This document shows, piece by piece, positions 34,716 through 44,985 of a stretch of DNA of 64,000 nucleotides. The notes beneath the pieces are model-generated. The model did not search any database, had not been told where the DNA came from, and was given only the letters and a program-made list of their open reading frames with translations. Both the position numbers and the translations under genes were made by a program. Position 1 is the stretch's first letter. Each line of letters begins with the position of its first letter. Source of the stretch: an uncultured Desulfuromonas sp. (GTDB lineage: Bacteria > Desulfobacterota > Desulfuromonadia > Desulfuromonadales > Desulfuromonadaceae); assembly GCF_963666745.1 (NCBI RefSeq), contig NZ_OY762961.1:278501-342500 (forward strand), written 5' to 3'.

Positions 34716-37514
34716 ATGGCATTGACGATCAACACCAATGTCGCGTCTTTGAACGCCCAGCGTAACTTGGGCCGATCCCAAACGGATCTCAATCAATCTA
34801 TGCAGCGCCTGTCTTCAGGTCTGCGTATCAACAGCGCCAAAGATGATGCCGCCGGTCTGGCGATTTCTGATCGCATGACGGCTCAGATCACTGGTCTGAA
34901 TCAGGCAGTACGTAATGCCAACGATGGTATTTCTCTGGCCCAAACCGCTGAAGGGGCTTTACAGGAAAGCACGAATATCCTTCAGCGCATTCGAGAGCTG
35001 GCAGTTCAGTCAGCTAATGACACCAATAGCGCTTCAGATCGTGAATCCCTTCAGGCAGAAGTCGACCAGCTGATTTCAGAGCTGGACCGTATTGCGGACA
35101 CGACCCAATTTAACGGGAAGAATCTGCTTGATGGTACGATGAATGATGCCACGTTTCAGGTGGGTGCTAACGCTGGTGTCGGCCAAACCATCTCCTTTAG
35201 TGTTGCCAGTGCAGAAACAAGTCAGCTGAGTTATGTTGGAGCTATGATTGAAGCGCCTAACGGTGATGCCGTTGTCGGCTCTGAAATGGATGGATCCGCT
35301 TTCGCTGCCGGTGATTTGGTGGTCAATGGAACAGCAGTGGGCGCTACTGACGGTACAAATTCCAGTCTGGCTTCAGCAATCAATACCGCGGCAGGTGAAA
35401 CTATTGCAGAGGCTGTAAATGTCCAGAGCTTTGATTTTGCGTCGGTTTCGCTTGATAACGCGACAACCAATGTCACTGCAACAGAAACAACGCCTGGAGC
35501 TCTTGCTATTCCTGCTCAAGCGGAGGCTCAGTCGATTGATCTGACCGGAACAACTTTGGCCAATGGCGATACCATGACCTTTACGGTTGATGGTTCGGAT
35601 TTTACATTTACCAATGCGTCCGGTGGCTCCTTAAGTGGTGCGGCATTAGCTGATGAAATTGCCAACGGGACCGGTGGGTCCGTAGCGCTTTCTGTGACCA
35701 ACTATGTTGTTGCCGATGAAGGTGGTGGAGCCATTTCCATCACCCAGACTGCTGGTAATGAAGCGCCTATCGCGGATATTACGACATCGGTTGATCCGGC
35801 TGCGGTGGATATCTCCGGTAGTGTTGTGCCCAATGTCATTACTGAAGGTAGCTTGTCTCCAACCGCGGAGGTTCAGAGCGGTGATTTGTCTGGATTGGTT
35901 ACAGGTGGCACCTTAACTTTCAATTTTGCAGATGGTACTTTCGTTGATTTTAACGGACTTACGATTAACAATGATGGCGATATTGAAGGAGAATTGGATG
36001 GTGTCAGTGCTGGTCCCGATAGCGGAGGTAGCACGATCTGGACTCTTTCCGTCACAGGTACGGCTTATACGTTGACCCAGACGGGCGGCACCTTTCGTGA
36101 TACTGGTGGGAATGCGACTATAAATGCACCATCAGGAACACCACCAGATGATCAAGTCTCCATCGTAACGACCTCGTATGGTCCCGATACCCCAGAGGTT
36201 CAACAACTGGACTTGACTGCAGTAACTGTTGGTTCTGGTGATGCACTGACATTTACAGTTGGTGGTTCTGATTACACCTTCACCAATAGTACGGCGGGTG
36301 ACCTGACCGGAGCTGGACTGGTTGATGAAATTGTCAATGGCACAGGTGGATCCACTCCAGTGACTATCGCGAACTATACGCTCACGGATGAAGGAAGTGC
36401 CGTTTTGCAGTTTGCACAAGATTCTGGAACTGCCAGTAATATCGATCCGATCGATACGGCGTTGAATGAAGCGGCTTCTGCCGGACCGACCGGTTCGGAA
36501 ACCGTTGCCGGTATCTCCGCGGCACCAGCTCAGGTTGAAATTCAGAATATGGACTTAAGCGCAGTAACCGTTTATGCCGGGGAGGATATGACCTTCAGTG
36601 TTGATGGAACCGATTTCACCTTTACCAATGATTCTGGTGGTGATCTGACTGCAGCGGCACTGGTGGATGAAATTGTTAATGGTACGGGCGGGTCGACAGC
36701 TCTCTCGGTGACTAGCTACACATTGAGTGATGCCGGTGGCGGTTCATTGACCATTACTCAGGATGCTGGAAATGAGTCTGATATCGCAGACATCACAGCA
36801 ACGACTCAGGGCGCAGTCAGTGGTACATATACCCTTGATTTTGATGGTGGAACCGTACTCAATGTTGGAGCTGCCACAGGGAATGATGTCACCGCTCAAG
36901 GGCTTGTAGATGCCATTAATAATGATGTCACGGTCAGTGCTTCGTACAGTGCTGTTTTGACCGATGATGGTCAAGTTGAAATCACTAAGACGGACGGTAG
37001 TGCTTTTACGCTGGCTGAAGCAATTGATACCGATGGGTCGACACCTCAGGCGACCTCTGCTGGGCTTACTGCCGTTGGCACTGTGGCCAGTGATTTCAAT
37101 GGGCAGATTTCTTTGGACAGCACGACAGACATCACCATTGAAGAAGGTACTGATGGTGCTTTGGCTGCTGCGGGGCTGAACTCAGTAGGCAATGCGACTA
37201 CCACGATCAATCAAGTCGATATCTCGACTCGTGAAGGTGCTACAACGGCCATCAGCTCGGTCGATGCCGCTCTGTCGCAAATTGACACCATTCGTGGCGA
37301 CCTCGGTGCGGTTCAGAATCGCTTTGAGTCGACCATTGCTAACTTGCAAAATGTTTCAGAGAATCTCTCGGCTGCTCGTTCACGGATTCTCGATGCGGAT
37401 ATTGCTGAAGAAACATCCAACATGACCAAGCAGAATATTTTGCAACAAGCTGGTGTCTCGATTTTGGCACAAGCGAACCAGGCCCCTCAACTGGCGCTGT
37501 CTTTGCTCGGCTAG
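34716..37514 (+). CDS. fliC2: Flagellin FliC2 (932 residues)
   Basis: The N- and C-terminal D0/D1 regions are nearly identical to FliC1 and FliC4. The central domain (about 165-820) is very large and made of degenerate repeats beginning (I/L/V)Q-DL-(T/S)-V, each about 90 residues (35520-36804). A C-terminal module [13 protein letters not shown] with [10 protein letters not shown] is shared with FliC1 and FliC4. I chose the ATG at 34716 after GGAGG, not an ATG 16 codons upstream that would put the leader hairpin inside the gene. Confidence 0.96.
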   Translation: MALTINTNVASLNAQRNLGRSQTDLNQSMQRLSSGLRINSAKDDAAGLAISDRMTAQITGLNQAVRNANDGISLAQTAEGALQESTNILQRIRELAVQSANDTNSASDRESLQAEVDQLISELDRIADTTQFNGKNLLDGTMNDATFQVGANAGVGQTISFSVASAETSQLSYVGAMIEAPNGDAVVGSEMDGSAFAAGDLVVNGTAVGATDGTNSSLASAINTAAGETIAEAVNVQSFDFASVSLDNATTNVTATETTPGALAIPAQAEAQSIDLTGTTLANGDTMTFTVDGSDFTFTNASGGSLSGAALADEIANGTGGSVALSVTNYVVADEGGGAISITQTAGNEAPIADITTSVDPAAVDISGSVVPNVITEGSLSPTAEVQSGDLSGLVTGGTLTFNFADGTFVDFNGLTINNDGDIEGELDGVSAGPDSGGSTIWTLSVTGTAYTLTQTGGTFRDTGGNATINAPSGTPPDDQVSIVTTSYGPDTPEVQQLDLTAVTVGSGDALTFTVGGSDYTFTNSTAGDLTGAGLVDEIVNGTGGSTPVTIANYTLTDEGSAVLQFAQDSGTASNIDPIDTALNEAASAGPTGSETVAGISAAPAQVEIQNMDLSAVTVYAGEDMTFSVDGTDFTFTNDSGGDLTAAALVDEIVNGTGGSTALSVTSYTLSDAGGGSLTITQDAGNESDIADITATTQGAVSGTYTLDFDGGTVLNVGAATGNDVTAQGLVDAINNDVTVSASYSAVLTDDGQVEITKTDGSAFTLAEAIDTDGSTPQATSAGLTAVGTVASDFNGQISLDSTTDITIEEGTDGALAAAGLNSVGNATTTINQVDISTREGATTAISSVDAALSQIDTIRGDLGAVQNRFESTIANLQNVSENLSAARSRILDADIAEETSNMTKQNILQQAGVSILAQANQAPQLALSLLG
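35520..36804 (+). repeat. Degenerate protein-domain repeats in fliC2
   Basis: Four units start near 35520, 35865, 36192 and 36528. Units 1, 3 and 4 share the pattern DL(T)-(V/T)[16 protein letters not shown], then LxDEI-NGTGGS. They also share a DEGGGxxxxTQxAGN-like segment. Unit 2 is more divergent ([18 protein letters not shown]). Each is about 85-95 residues, presumably one surface-exposed filament domain each. Confidence 0.8.
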
Positions 37515-37666
37515 TTAAAGAGGGGTGAAAGATTCTAGAGCTCCGACCCGTTGGATGAACATCACCTTGTGAGGGCTAACCCCGCATACACAGGACAAGA
37601 GGATGTTGTTCACTGGTGGAATCTAGACAGGTGGAGAGGACTCGACGAGCTCTCTTCGAAAAAAGT

Positions 37667-37705
37667 CCCGACCAAGGATGGCTCGGGGAGCATTTTTCAT
37701 GGAGG
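37667..37705 (+). promoter_or_regulatory. CsrA-type leader of fliC3
   Basis: CCCGACC (37667-37673) pairs with GG-(c)-TCGGG (37680-37687, one bulge), exposing AAGGAT in the loop. GGAGG of the Shine-Dalgarno follows at 37701-37705. The sequence differs from the fliC2/fliC4 hairpin but keeps the two-GGA layout. Confidence 0.55.
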
Positions 37706-37713
37706 AACATGTC

Positions 37714-39450
37714 ATGGGAATGACAATCAACACAAATGTTGCCTCGCTCAACGCGCAGCGTAATCTCGGATCGGCTCAATCCGGTCTGGGGACGGCGATG
37801 CAACGGCTATCGTCGGGGTTGCGAATCAACAGCGCCAAAGACGATGCGGCCGGTCTTGCGATCAGTGATCGTATGACCTCGCAAGTCAAAGGGATGAATC
37901 AGGCTGTTCGCAATCTCAATGATGGGATTTCCCTTTTGCAGACCGCCGAGGGCGCGTTGCAAGAGGTGACCAATCTCATCCAGCGTGGTCGTGAGTTGGC
38001 GGTTCAGGCTGCCAACGAAGCGACGTTAAGTGATTCGGATAAGGCCTCCTTGCAGGCTGAAGTCGAACAGATCAAGTTGGAAATTGATCGCATCGGTCAA
38101 ACAACCACCTTCAATGGGACGAAAGTGTTGTCTCACGGACCGGGTGGTACCATCGGTGGTGATCCGGATCGGGCAGAAGTTGTCGAGAGTCTTAAATCTG
38201 CCTGGTTGCGTTATTCAGAGGATCGGGTTGAAGAGTATTATGGCCTGACGGCTGAAAATGTCGATTTCAATGTACAGTTTATTGATGATCCGGATAGCGA
38301 TGCGGTGGCCTATGTTGGCGGTACGGGAACCGAAGTTGATTCTTACGGACGCTATACGGCGATCCCTCTGACCGTCAATATGGCCAAGTATGACCCTGCA
38401 GATCCCAGCAGTATGTGGGAATACGACCGGGTTGTCGTGCATGAGATGACCCATGCCATTATGGGAGCCAACACCAGCCTTGACTCGCTCAGAAATGAGG
38501 GGTTCTGGTTTGTGGAAGGTACGGCAGAATTCATGATGGGTGGCGATGAACGGCTTGAGATTGATCTGGGCAATGCCGGATCGGCAGATGGGTTGATCGG
38601 CTCTTTTGATCCAGACAATATCGACAGCTCACCACAATATGCGGCCAGTTATGCAGCGACGCGTTTTCTGCATGACGAGATCAAGGCGGCCGGTGGCAGC
38701 GGGATCGATGAAATCATGACCTATCTTAAGGATCATCCTGAAGATGGCGTCAGTGGCAATGCTCTGGATAATGCCATCCAGGATCTTGCCGGTCGTTATG
38801 ACACATTTGCCTATTCAAACCTGGCGGACTTTGAAACAGCGATCACCACTCAGGGCGGCGACTTCTCAACCTTCATCAGTAATATGGATCTGACGAATGA
38901 TGATGTCGGTGCTATTGGTGGTCTGGATGCGGATGGTGGTGAAGTTTTTACCAACACATCCGTTGTTGCCGACTCCCCGTGGATTTATGATGATGATCCA
39001 CTTGAGGGATTTGTCGAAACCTGGCCGAGTGCTGATGAATTGGGTCAGGAAGAAATTGCCAGCCGCGCGTTTCAGTTTCAGGCTGGTGCCAATGCCGGTC
39101 AAATGATCAGCGTGACCCTGGGCAGTGCCGATTCAACCGTATTGAATATCGCCGATGTGGATATCAGCAGTGATGCCACGCTGGCGATCTCCCGTTTTGA
39201 CAGTGCTCTGAAATATATCGACCAGATGCGCGGCAACATGGGTGCGGTAATGAACCGGCTCGAGAGTTCGATTGCGAACCTGCAGAATGTTACTGAAAAC
39301 CTTTCTGCCGCCCGCTCACGGATTCTCGATGCGGATATTGCACAGGAAACGTCAACAATGACCAAGAGCAATATTCTGCAGCAGGCCGGGGTGTCGATTC
39401 TGGCACAGGCCAATCAGGTTCCGCAGCTGGCATTAAGTCTGCTCGGCTAG
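37714..39450 (+). CDS. fliC3: Proteolytic flagellin (flagellinolysin-type) FliC3
   Basis: The 578-residue flagellin has normal ends: [20 protein letters not shown] near the N-terminus, and [17 protein letters not shown] at the C-terminus. The central domain (about 142-448) is a gluzincin-like metallopeptidase. It contains HEMTH at 243-247 (two zinc His, catalytic Glu244) and WFVEGTAEF with probable zinc ligand Glu268, then [12 protein letters not shown]. This matches published flagellinolysins, which assemble into enzymatically active filaments. The ends are less like FliC1/2/4 than those are to each other, so it is a distinct lineage. The ATG at 37714 follows GGAGG. Activity here is inference. 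Confidence 0.93.
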   Translation: MGMTINTNVASLNAQRNLGSAQSGLGTAMQRLSSGLRINSAKDDAAGLAISDRMTSQVKGMNQAVRNLNDGISLLQTAEGALQEVTNLIQRGRELAVQAANEATLSDSDKASLQAEVEQIKLEIDRIGQTTTFNGTKVLSHGPGGTIGGDPDRAEVVESLKSAWLRYSEDRVEEYYGLTAENVDFNVQFIDDPDSDAVAYVGGTGTEVDSYGRYTAIPLTVNMAKYDPADPSSMWEYDRVVVHEMTHAIMGANTSLDSLRNEGFWFVEGTAEFMMGGDERLEIDLGNAGSADGLIGSFDPDNIDSSPQYAASYAATRFLHDEIKAAGGSGIDEIMTYLKDHPEDGVSGNALDNAIQDLAGRYDTFAYSNLADFETAITTQGGDFSTFISNMDLTNDDVGAIGGLDADGGEVFTNTSVVADSPWIYDDDPLEGFVETWPSADELGQEEIASRAFQFQAGANAGQMISVTLGSADSTVLNIADVDISSDATLAISRFDSALKYIDQMRGNMGAVMNRLESSIANLQNVTENLSAARSRILDADIAQETSTMTKSNILQQAGVSILAQANQVPQLALSLLG

Positions 39451-39473
39451 GTAAATTTAACTTGCAACTCTGT

Positions 39474-39510
39474 CTGGCAGGGGTACTATCTAAGGGTATT
39501 CCCCTGTCAG
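39474..39510 (+). other. Hairpin after fliC3
   Basis: CTGGCAGGGG (39474-39483) pairs with CCCCTGTCAG (39501-39510) with one G-U pair; the 17-base loop can pair further (GGTA/TATT region). It lies 24 bases after the stop. No T-run follows, so it is either a factor-assisted terminator or an mRNA 3' stabiliser. Confidence 0.5.
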
Positions 39511-39566
39511 TAAATACGATAAAAATGTCGGGAAGACAGCGCTTTATCGTATTTGATTTAAAAAAA

Positions 39567-39616
39567 AGAAAAAAAATAATTTTTTTTCTAAACTTTCCAA
39601 AGCAGGATGCCGAAGA
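39567..39616 (+). promoter_or_regulatory. Sigma-28 promoter of fliC4 with A/T-tract upstream
   Basis: TAAACTTT (39589-39596) is followed by GCCGAAGA (39609-39616), a near match to TAAAGTTT-N11-GCCGATAA with a 12-base spacer. Immediately upstream is A8-TAA-T8 (39569-39587), which may bend DNA or act as an UP element. It is the main recognisable feature in the 320-base gap between fliC3 and fliC4, with the hairpin at 39474 and the leader at 39729. Confidence 0.6.
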
Positions 39617-39728
39617 AGGTTTGTATGCGGGGAATTTACGGACAGAAGGAGGTGAGACGAAGCCTATTTCAAGACCAGTCCCCAAACAGAAAAAAAGTCA
39701 CAAAACTTGTAGCAACACAACTTAATCA

Positions 39729-39764
39729 GGGCACGGAAGCCCGACCACACAAACTTCATGGAGG
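39729..39764 (+). promoter_or_regulatory. CsrA-type leader of fliC4
   Basis: GGGCACGGAAGCCC (39729-39742), identical to the fliC2 leader hairpin, has GGA in the loop. GGAGG of the Shine-Dalgarno is at 39760-39764. Conservation between two paralogues whose surrounding noncoding DNA differs argues for function. Confidence 0.72.
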
Positions 39765-39770
39765 AAAATC

Positions 39771-42491
39771 ATGGCATTAACAATTAACACTAACGTTGCA
39801 TCCCTTAACGCTCAACGTAACCTGGGCAAATCTCAAAACGATCTCAACCAATCCATGCAGCGCCTGTCTTCAGGTCTGCGTATCAACAGCGCGAAAGATG
39901 ATGCTGCCGGTCTGGCGATCTCTGACCGTATGACTGCTCAGATCACAGGTCTGAACCAAGCGGTACGTAACGCCAACGACGGTATCTCCCTGTCGCAAAC
40001 TGCTGAAGGTGCACTGCAAGAGAGTACCAACATCCTGCAGCGTATTCGTGAGCTGGCTGTTCAGTCTGCGAACGATACCAACAGCTCTTCTGACCGTGAG
40101 TCTCTGCAAGCTGAGGTTGATCAGCTGATCGAAGAACTTGATCGTATCGCAGATACCACTCAGTTCAACGGTAAGAACCTGCTCGACGGCACCATGACTG
40201 ACGCGACTTTCCAAGTCGGCGCCAACGCCGGTGCTAGCCAAACAATCTCCTTCAGCATTGACAGTGCAGAAACCAGCAAGCTGAGTGCTGTTGGTACTGT
40301 CATTGAAGCTCCTAACGGTGATGCTGTTGTAGGTACTGATGTTAGTGGCAGTGCAATTGCTGCTGGTGCTCTCGTTGTGAATGGCACGGCAATTGGAGAC
40401 ACTGACGGGACAAACTCAAGTTTGGCTGACGCGATCAACACCGCTGCTGGCGAAAACATCGCAACGGCTGTAAACGTCCAGGCTATTGAATTTACAGATG
40501 TTGACTTGGTCGCTGGTGGTGCAACAGCAACTGGGAGCGAGATGACTGGTGCAACTGCAGGTGGTGGTGATCTGACTATCGGTGATGGTACCACTCAAGA
40601 AAATGTAGCTGCTTCTGCGGATGCTGCAGAATTAGCTACAAATATTGAAACTGCAGCAACCGCAGCCGGTATCACTGTTACGGCAACCGCGTCAGAAAGT
40701 ACATCAGGTACAGATCTGAATACTTGGGTTGACGTCACTGCTTCTGCGGCTACTCAGGTCACTCCAAATACTGCTGTAACTCAGGCGTTAACCGCTGCAG
40801 ATGATTTGAATATCAATGGAACAAATGTTGGCACGGTGGCGACTGGTAGTGGCGATTTGGCTGGCGATATCGCAGCTGCAATCGAAACAGCTGCTGATAC
40901 TGCAGCAGGTGGTACTTCTGATATCACTGTTTCAGTTGCAAATTCTACAAGTGGGTCCCTTGGCACCTTTAATACTGAGGTATCCAGTAGTGGTGATACT
41001 GCAGTATATACCTTTACGGTCGAGGGTGTTGATATGGTGTCAGCCACTGGACTGAACTCTGATACCTTGACCGCTGCTGAATTTGATACAGCGATGCAGG
41101 GTCATGCAGATGTTACTGACAATGGCGGTGGTTCATTTACTTATGATGATGGTGCAGGAAATGTTTTCAGTTGGACGGGAACAGCAGCAGCTGGCGATTT
41201 GACTATTACTAATTCTGATGGTTCCGACCTGACAATAACAGAAACCTTTACCCTCAACGCCGAGACAGTAACAGGTGGCTTTAACAACGGAACTACTACC
41301 ACAGATGACTACTATGGCTCATTAACTATTGATAGCGCCTCTGGTGAGGCTATTGATCTGACCGGTAGCAGTAATGCTGCGTATGCAGGATTCACTGGAG
41401 CTGAAGATGTTGCTTCTGCTGATCGCACTTTCTCATTGACTGTTGAAGGCGTAGATCTGTTCACAGGCGATACTGATGGCGTGACAGCCGCAGACATTGA
41501 TGCGGCCATTACTGCTAATGCAGATGCCTTGACAGCGGCAGGTGTGACGGTTTCCGGTGCTGCCGTTGATGGGGATCTGGAGCTCACCAAAGCAGATGGG
41601 AGCACCTTGGATATCGTTCAGACCCAAGGTGATGGTTCCGCAGGAACCCAGGGCTTTACTTCGATCAGCAACGATGGCACAACCGATAGCTACTATGGTT
41701 CAGTTACAATCACCAGCGACACTGATTTTACAATCGCTGGGACTAGTACTGCTGCATCGGGTCTTACTGCCAATGATTATGCAGCGAGTGGTGTAGGAAC
41801 TTACAGTGTTGTTGTTGGTGGAACTTCTGTTTCAGTTGGTTCCGGCGGTTCAACCGTAACGGCACAAGATGTTGTCGATGCTATCAACAACGATGCCACT
41901 TTGGATGCTGCTGGTTACTCAGCCGCACTGACTGATGAAGGTGCAGTAGAAATTTCACTCGAAGGTGGAGCTAGCTTTACTTTGTCAGAGAGTATCGATG
42001 CAGACGGTAACACCGTTGAAGATGCCACTGCTGCACAAGGTCTTGCAGACATCGATGCGAGCGATACAACGCTTGATGGTCAGATCTCCCTTGATAGCAC
42101 TTCTGACATTTCTATTGAAGAAGTAACTGATGGTGCTCTGGCTTCTGCAGGTCTGTCTGCTGTTGGTAACGCAACTACCACGATCGATCAAGTTGATGTC
42201 TCGACTCGTGAGGGTGCAACAACGGCGATCAGCTCTGTTGATGCCGCTCTGGCTCAAATCGACACTATCCGTGGTGACCTCGGTGCGGTTCAAAACCGTT
42301 TCGAATCTACCATCGCTAACCTGCAGAACGTTTCCGAGAACCTCTCGGCTGCTCGTTCACGGATCCTCGACGCGGATATCGCTGAAGAGACTTCCAACAT
42401 GACCAAGCAGAACATCCTGCAGCAGGCCGGTGTTTCGATTCTGGCCCAGGCCAACCAAGCACCTCAGCTGGCTTTGAGTCTGCTGGGTTAA
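39771..42491 (+). CDS. fliC4: Flagellin FliC4 (906 residues)
   Basis: The N-terminal D0/D1 (to about 165) and C-terminal D1/D0 (from about 800) are nearly identical to FliC1 and FliC2. The central domain carries module A (40542-40749), two copies of module B (41007-about 41376 and 41430-41746), and the pre-C-terminal [15 protein letters not shown] module. Modules A and B are also in FlgL. It has its own sigma-28-like promoter, CsrA-type leader and strong terminator, suggesting an independently controlled and perhaps major flagellin. Confidence 0.97.
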   Translation: MALTINTNVASLNAQRNLGKSQNDLNQSMQRLSSGLRINSAKDDAAGLAISDRMTAQITGLNQAVRNANDGISLSQTAEGALQESTNILQRIRELAVQSANDTNSSSDRESLQAEVDQLIEELDRIADTTQFNGKNLLDGTMTDATFQVGANAGASQTISFSIDSAETSKLSAVGTVIEAPNGDAVVGTDVSGSAIAAGALVVNGTAIGDTDGTNSSLADAINTAAGENIATAVNVQAIEFTDVDLVAGGATATGSEMTGATAGGGDLTIGDGTTQENVAASADAAELATNIETAATAAGITVTATASESTSGTDLNTWVDVTASAATQVTPNTAVTQALTAADDLNINGTNVGTVATGSGDLAGDIAAAIETAADTAAGGTSDITVSVANSTSGSLGTFNTEVSSSGDTAVYTFTVEGVDMVSATGLNSDTLTAAEFDTAMQGHADVTDNGGGSFTYDDGAGNVFSWTGTAAAGDLTITNSDGSDLTITETFTLNAETVTGGFNNGTTTTDDYYGSLTIDSASGEAIDLTGSSNAAYAGFTGAEDVASADRTFSLTVEGVDLFTGDTDGVTAADIDAAITANADALTAAGVTVSGAAVDGDLELTKADGSTLDIVQTQGDGSAGTQGFTSISNDGTTDSYYGSVTITSDTDFTIAGTSTAASGLTANDYAASGVGTYSVVVGGTSVSVGSGGSTVTAQDVVDAINNDATLDAAGYSAALTDEGAVEISLEGGASFTLSESIDADGNTVEDATAAQGLADIDASDTTLDGQISLDSTSDISIEEVTDGALASAGLSAVGNATTTIDQVDVSTREGATTAISSVDAALAQIDTIRGDLGAVQNRFESTIANLQNVSENLSAARSRILDADIAEETSNMTKQNILQQAGVSILAQANQAPQLALSLLG
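41007..41746 (+). repeat. Duplicated module B in fliC4
   Basis: Copy 1 starts [10 protein letters not shown] and ends around [14 protein letters not shown]. Copy 2 starts [11 protein letters not shown] and ends around [20 protein letters not shown] third relative is in FlgL (30358-30654, YSLSVEGVSLF to DTYYGEVSITSGADFTIGG). Copy 2 is closer to the FlgL copy than to copy 1 by eye. Confidence 0.75.
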
Positions 42492-42511
42492 TTGCTAAGG
42501 ATGCACAACTG

Positions 42512-42544
42512 AAAAGGGCCGGCCTTGGCCGGCCCTTTTTTTCT
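42512..42544 (+). terminator. Intrinsic terminator after fliC4
   Basis: AAAAGGGCCGGCC (42512-42524) and its complement (42527-42539) form a 13-bp G/C-rich stem followed by a run of T. flaG begins 30 bases later, so flaG may depend on read-through or a promoter not recognised. Confidence 0.92.
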
Positions 42545-42574
42545 CACCAGTGAGATGTGCATACGGAGGAAATC

Positions 42575-42931
42575 ATGGAAATTCAAGCAGTTGGCTTAAC
42601 CGGTGTTGCTCAGCAGTCTGTACCAAAGTCGAGCGAAGACATCGACATGAGCCGTAAGGCCAAAGATTATGAGGCCGCTTCTGAACAGGCGTCTGCCGCT
42701 GAAACAAACAAAGTTCAGCCGGAAGAACTCCTCAATCAGATTAAATCTCTGACGGAAGATGGTCTGTACAGTGTACGTTTTGAAAACGATGACGATGCCA
42801 ATCAATTGGTGGTCAAGGTTGTCGATTCAAAAACGGATGAAGTGATTCGCCAGGTGCCGGCAGAGGAAGTTTTGTCCCTGTCCGTGCGACTGGAGGAATT
42901 ACGCGGTAATATTGTTAATACGGAAGGCTAA
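42575..42931 (+). CDS. flaG: FlaG-family protein
   Basis: FlaG proteins affect filament length by an unclear mechanism. The 118-residue product has a variable N-terminus and the conserved C-terminal half YSVRFENDDDANQLVVKVVD followed by DEVIRQVPAEEVLSLSVRLE. The ATG at 42575 after CGGAGG is preferred over one at 42557. It lies between flagellin and fliD, its usual position. Confidence 0.93.
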   Translation: MEIQAVGLTGVAQQSVPKSSEDIDMSRKAKDYEAASEQASAAETNKVQPEELLNQIKSLTEDGLYSVRFENDDDANQLVVKVVDSKTDEVIRQVPAEEVLSLSVRLEELRGNIVNTEG

Positions 42932-43035
42932 TCTCTTTCGTAACAAAATCGTTTCGGGGTGCCCGTTACGACTTTGAAGGCAGATGACGAGCGGGAAGGT
43001 AATGGCGCTTTTCCCCACGGATTCAGGAGGCTGTT

Positions 43036-44502
43036 ATGTCCAGCATCACATTCAGCGGTTTGGCAACAGGGCTGGATACCGATGATATCGTTTCCGAGCT
43101 CATGGCTTTGGAGCGGGCTCCACTGGATCGTCTTGAGGCTCAAAAAGAGACTGAAGCGACTCGCCTTGCTGCGTTCAAACAGCTTGATACTCGTCTGGAT
43201 GCTCTGCGTGATGCCGTTGGTGATCTCAATATTACTAGCGAGGTGCGTACCAGCAGCATTAATTTGAGTTCTGAAGATGCGTTGACCGCCAGCAGCAACG
43301 GCGCTGCCAGTGGCAGTTATGACGTATCTGTTGTTCAACTGGCTCAAATGCAAAAATCCGTCAGTGTCGGCGTCAGCTCTGATACGGTTGCGGGACTCGG
43401 CACGGGGACCTTCACGGTGGCAGGCGAAACGATCACCGTTGATGAAAGCAATAATTCACTTCAGGGCCTTGCTGAAGCGATCAATGCTCTCTCTGACACG
43501 ACGGGTGTTGAAGCCAGTATTATCAATGATGGCAGCGGAACCAACGCCTATCATCTCGTATTGACTGGTCAGGATGCGCTGACGAGTTTTACGGCTTCAA
43601 GTGACCTTGTTGACAGTGAAGGTGCGGCAATCTCTTTTGGTTTGACCGAAACGCGTAGTGCGCAACAGGCAGTTGCCTTCGTCGATGGCATTAAGGTGGT
43701 TAGCAGTACCAACACGGTCAGTGGGGTGATTCCAGGGGTCACAATGCATCTCGGTTCTGTCAGTGATACAACCTACGCTGGCACGGCTGAAGCGGGTGTC
43801 GATCCTTGGGACTGGGCTGATCCTCCTCAGTATGAAGCGACGTTGATGACCGTTGAGCCGGACACGGATGCGCTGAAAGAAAAGATCAGCACATTTGTCA
43901 GCAGTTATAACGCCATCATGGATTGGATCTCTGCCGGTTATGATGAGTTTGGTGCTGCTGCACCGACGGAAGCCGAGATCGAAGCTGGTGCCGAAGATAT
44001 TCTCAGTGATGTTGTGCGTGGCGACAGCACCGTTAACAACATCAAACGTCAGTTGCAGAATATTTTGTCCACTCAGATCAACACCAGTGGTTCCATGAGT
44101 GTGTTGTCGCAATTGGGCATTTCTACCCAGAGAGATGGCTCGATCAACCTCAATGAAGCAACGCTCAACAGTGCTTTGGAAAAAGATTTTGACGGTGTGG
44201 TCAGTTTGTTTGCTGGCGAAGTCGACACGGAAGGTGTCATGAAAAAGTTCAATACTGCGCTGCTGCAGATGACCGGATCGACATCCGGTATGTATGCAGA
44301 AAAGCAGGAACGTTATGACAATGCCATCAAGCGTTTGGATGATCAGATCGCGCGCACCGAACCGTTGATTGACAAAAAGGAAGTGACATTGCGTTCTCGA
44401 TTTGCCGCCTTGGAGCTTCTGGTCAGTGACATGAATTCGCAAAGCACTTTCCTGACTCAGCAGATGGATATGTTAACGAACATGATGACGGGGAATAATT
44501 AA
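43036..44502 (+). CDS. fliD: FliD, filament cap protein
   Basis: FliD forms the distal cap that folds and inserts flagellin. The 488-residue product starts with ITFSGLATGLDTDDIVSELM and has a D2-like region (QAVAFVDGIKVVSSTNTVSG). It ends with the coiled region TEPLIDKKEVTLRSRFAALE, DMNSQSTFLTQQMDML. It abuts fliS with no gap. Confidence 0.96.
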   Translation: MSSITFSGLATGLDTDDIVSELMALERAPLDRLEAQKETEATRLAAFKQLDTRLDALRDAVGDLNITSEVRTSSINLSSEDALTASSNGAASGSYDVSVVQLAQMQKSVSVGVSSDTVAGLGTGTFTVAGETITVDESNNSLQGLAEAINALSDTTGVEASIINDGSGTNAYHLVLTGQDALTSFTASSDLVDSEGAAISFGLTETRSAQQAVAFVDGIKVVSSTNTVSGVIPGVTMHLGSVSDTTYAGTAEAGVDPWDWADPPQYEATLMTVEPDTDALKEKISTFVSSYNAIMDWISAGYDEFGAAAPTEAEIEAGAEDILSDVVRGDSTVNNIKRQLQNILSTQINTSGSMSVLSQLGISTQRDGSINLNEATLNSALEKDFDGVVSLFAGEVDTEGVMKKFNTALLQMTGSTSGMYAEKQERYDNAIKRLDDQIARTEPLIDKKEVTLRSRFAALELLVSDMNSQSTFLTQQMDMLTNMMTGNN

Positions 44503-44952
44503 ATGAATACTTATACCCAACAGTATCAACAGAATCAGATTCTTACGGCGTCACCGGAGCAGATCCTGATTATGCTGTATGATGGGGCGATTCGCTTTAC
44601 CCGCCAGGCTATGGCTGGCATTGAAGCTGGAAATAAGCAGCAGCGCCGTGAAGGGATCAGTAGAGCGATGGCGATTGTCTCTGAATTTGCCAATACGCTG
44701 GATCATAATATTGGCGGTGAAATTGCTGAGAACCTTGATGGGCTTTATGCCTTTATGAACCGCCAACTCAGCGAGGCGAATCTTGATGAAAACATCGAAA
44801 AGCTTAAGGTCGTCGAACATCTCTTGACGGATCTGCGTCAGACCTGGTCCGAGGCAATCTCGATTGCCCGTCAAGAGGCCGCAGGTCGTACTGCTGCATC
44901 GCAGCAATCAGAGATCCCTGAAAACTATAAGCCGTTGAGTGCTGCTGGCTAG
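44503..44952 (+). CDS. fliS: FliS, flagellin export chaperone
   Basis: FliS binds the C-terminal D0 of flagellin and prevents premature polymerisation. The 149-residue product has ASPEQILIMLYDGAIRFTRQ (about 17-36) and a middle region IVSEFANTLDHNIGGEIAEN typical of FliS. The start codon follows the fliD stop directly. Confidence 0.97.
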   Translation: MNTYTQQYQQNQILTASPEQILIMLYDGAIRFTRQAMAGIEAGNKQQRREGISRAMAIVSEFANTLDHNIGGEIAENLDGLYAFMNRQLSEANLDENIEKLKVVEHLLTDLRQTWSEAISIARQEAAGRTAASQQSEIPENYKPLSAAG

Positions 44953-44985
44953 TGTCTGGCAGCACTCAACAAATGAAACGAGTCG

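Noticed and set aside
35520-36804. Possible CRISPR array or DNA-level tandem repeat in fliC2
   Set aside because: Repeats are about 270-340 bases apart, degenerate at DNA level and in frame, so they are protein-domain repeats.
37515-37560. TAAA and CCGA elements after fliC2 as a sigma-28 promoter for fliC3
   Set aside because: The spacing of about 22 bases is too long; no credible promoter was found there.
39870-40594. Open reading frames on the reverse strand inside the flagellin genes
   Set aside because: They are shadows of the Ala/Thr-rich coding frame, lack ribosome sites, and their predicted proteins are low complexity.
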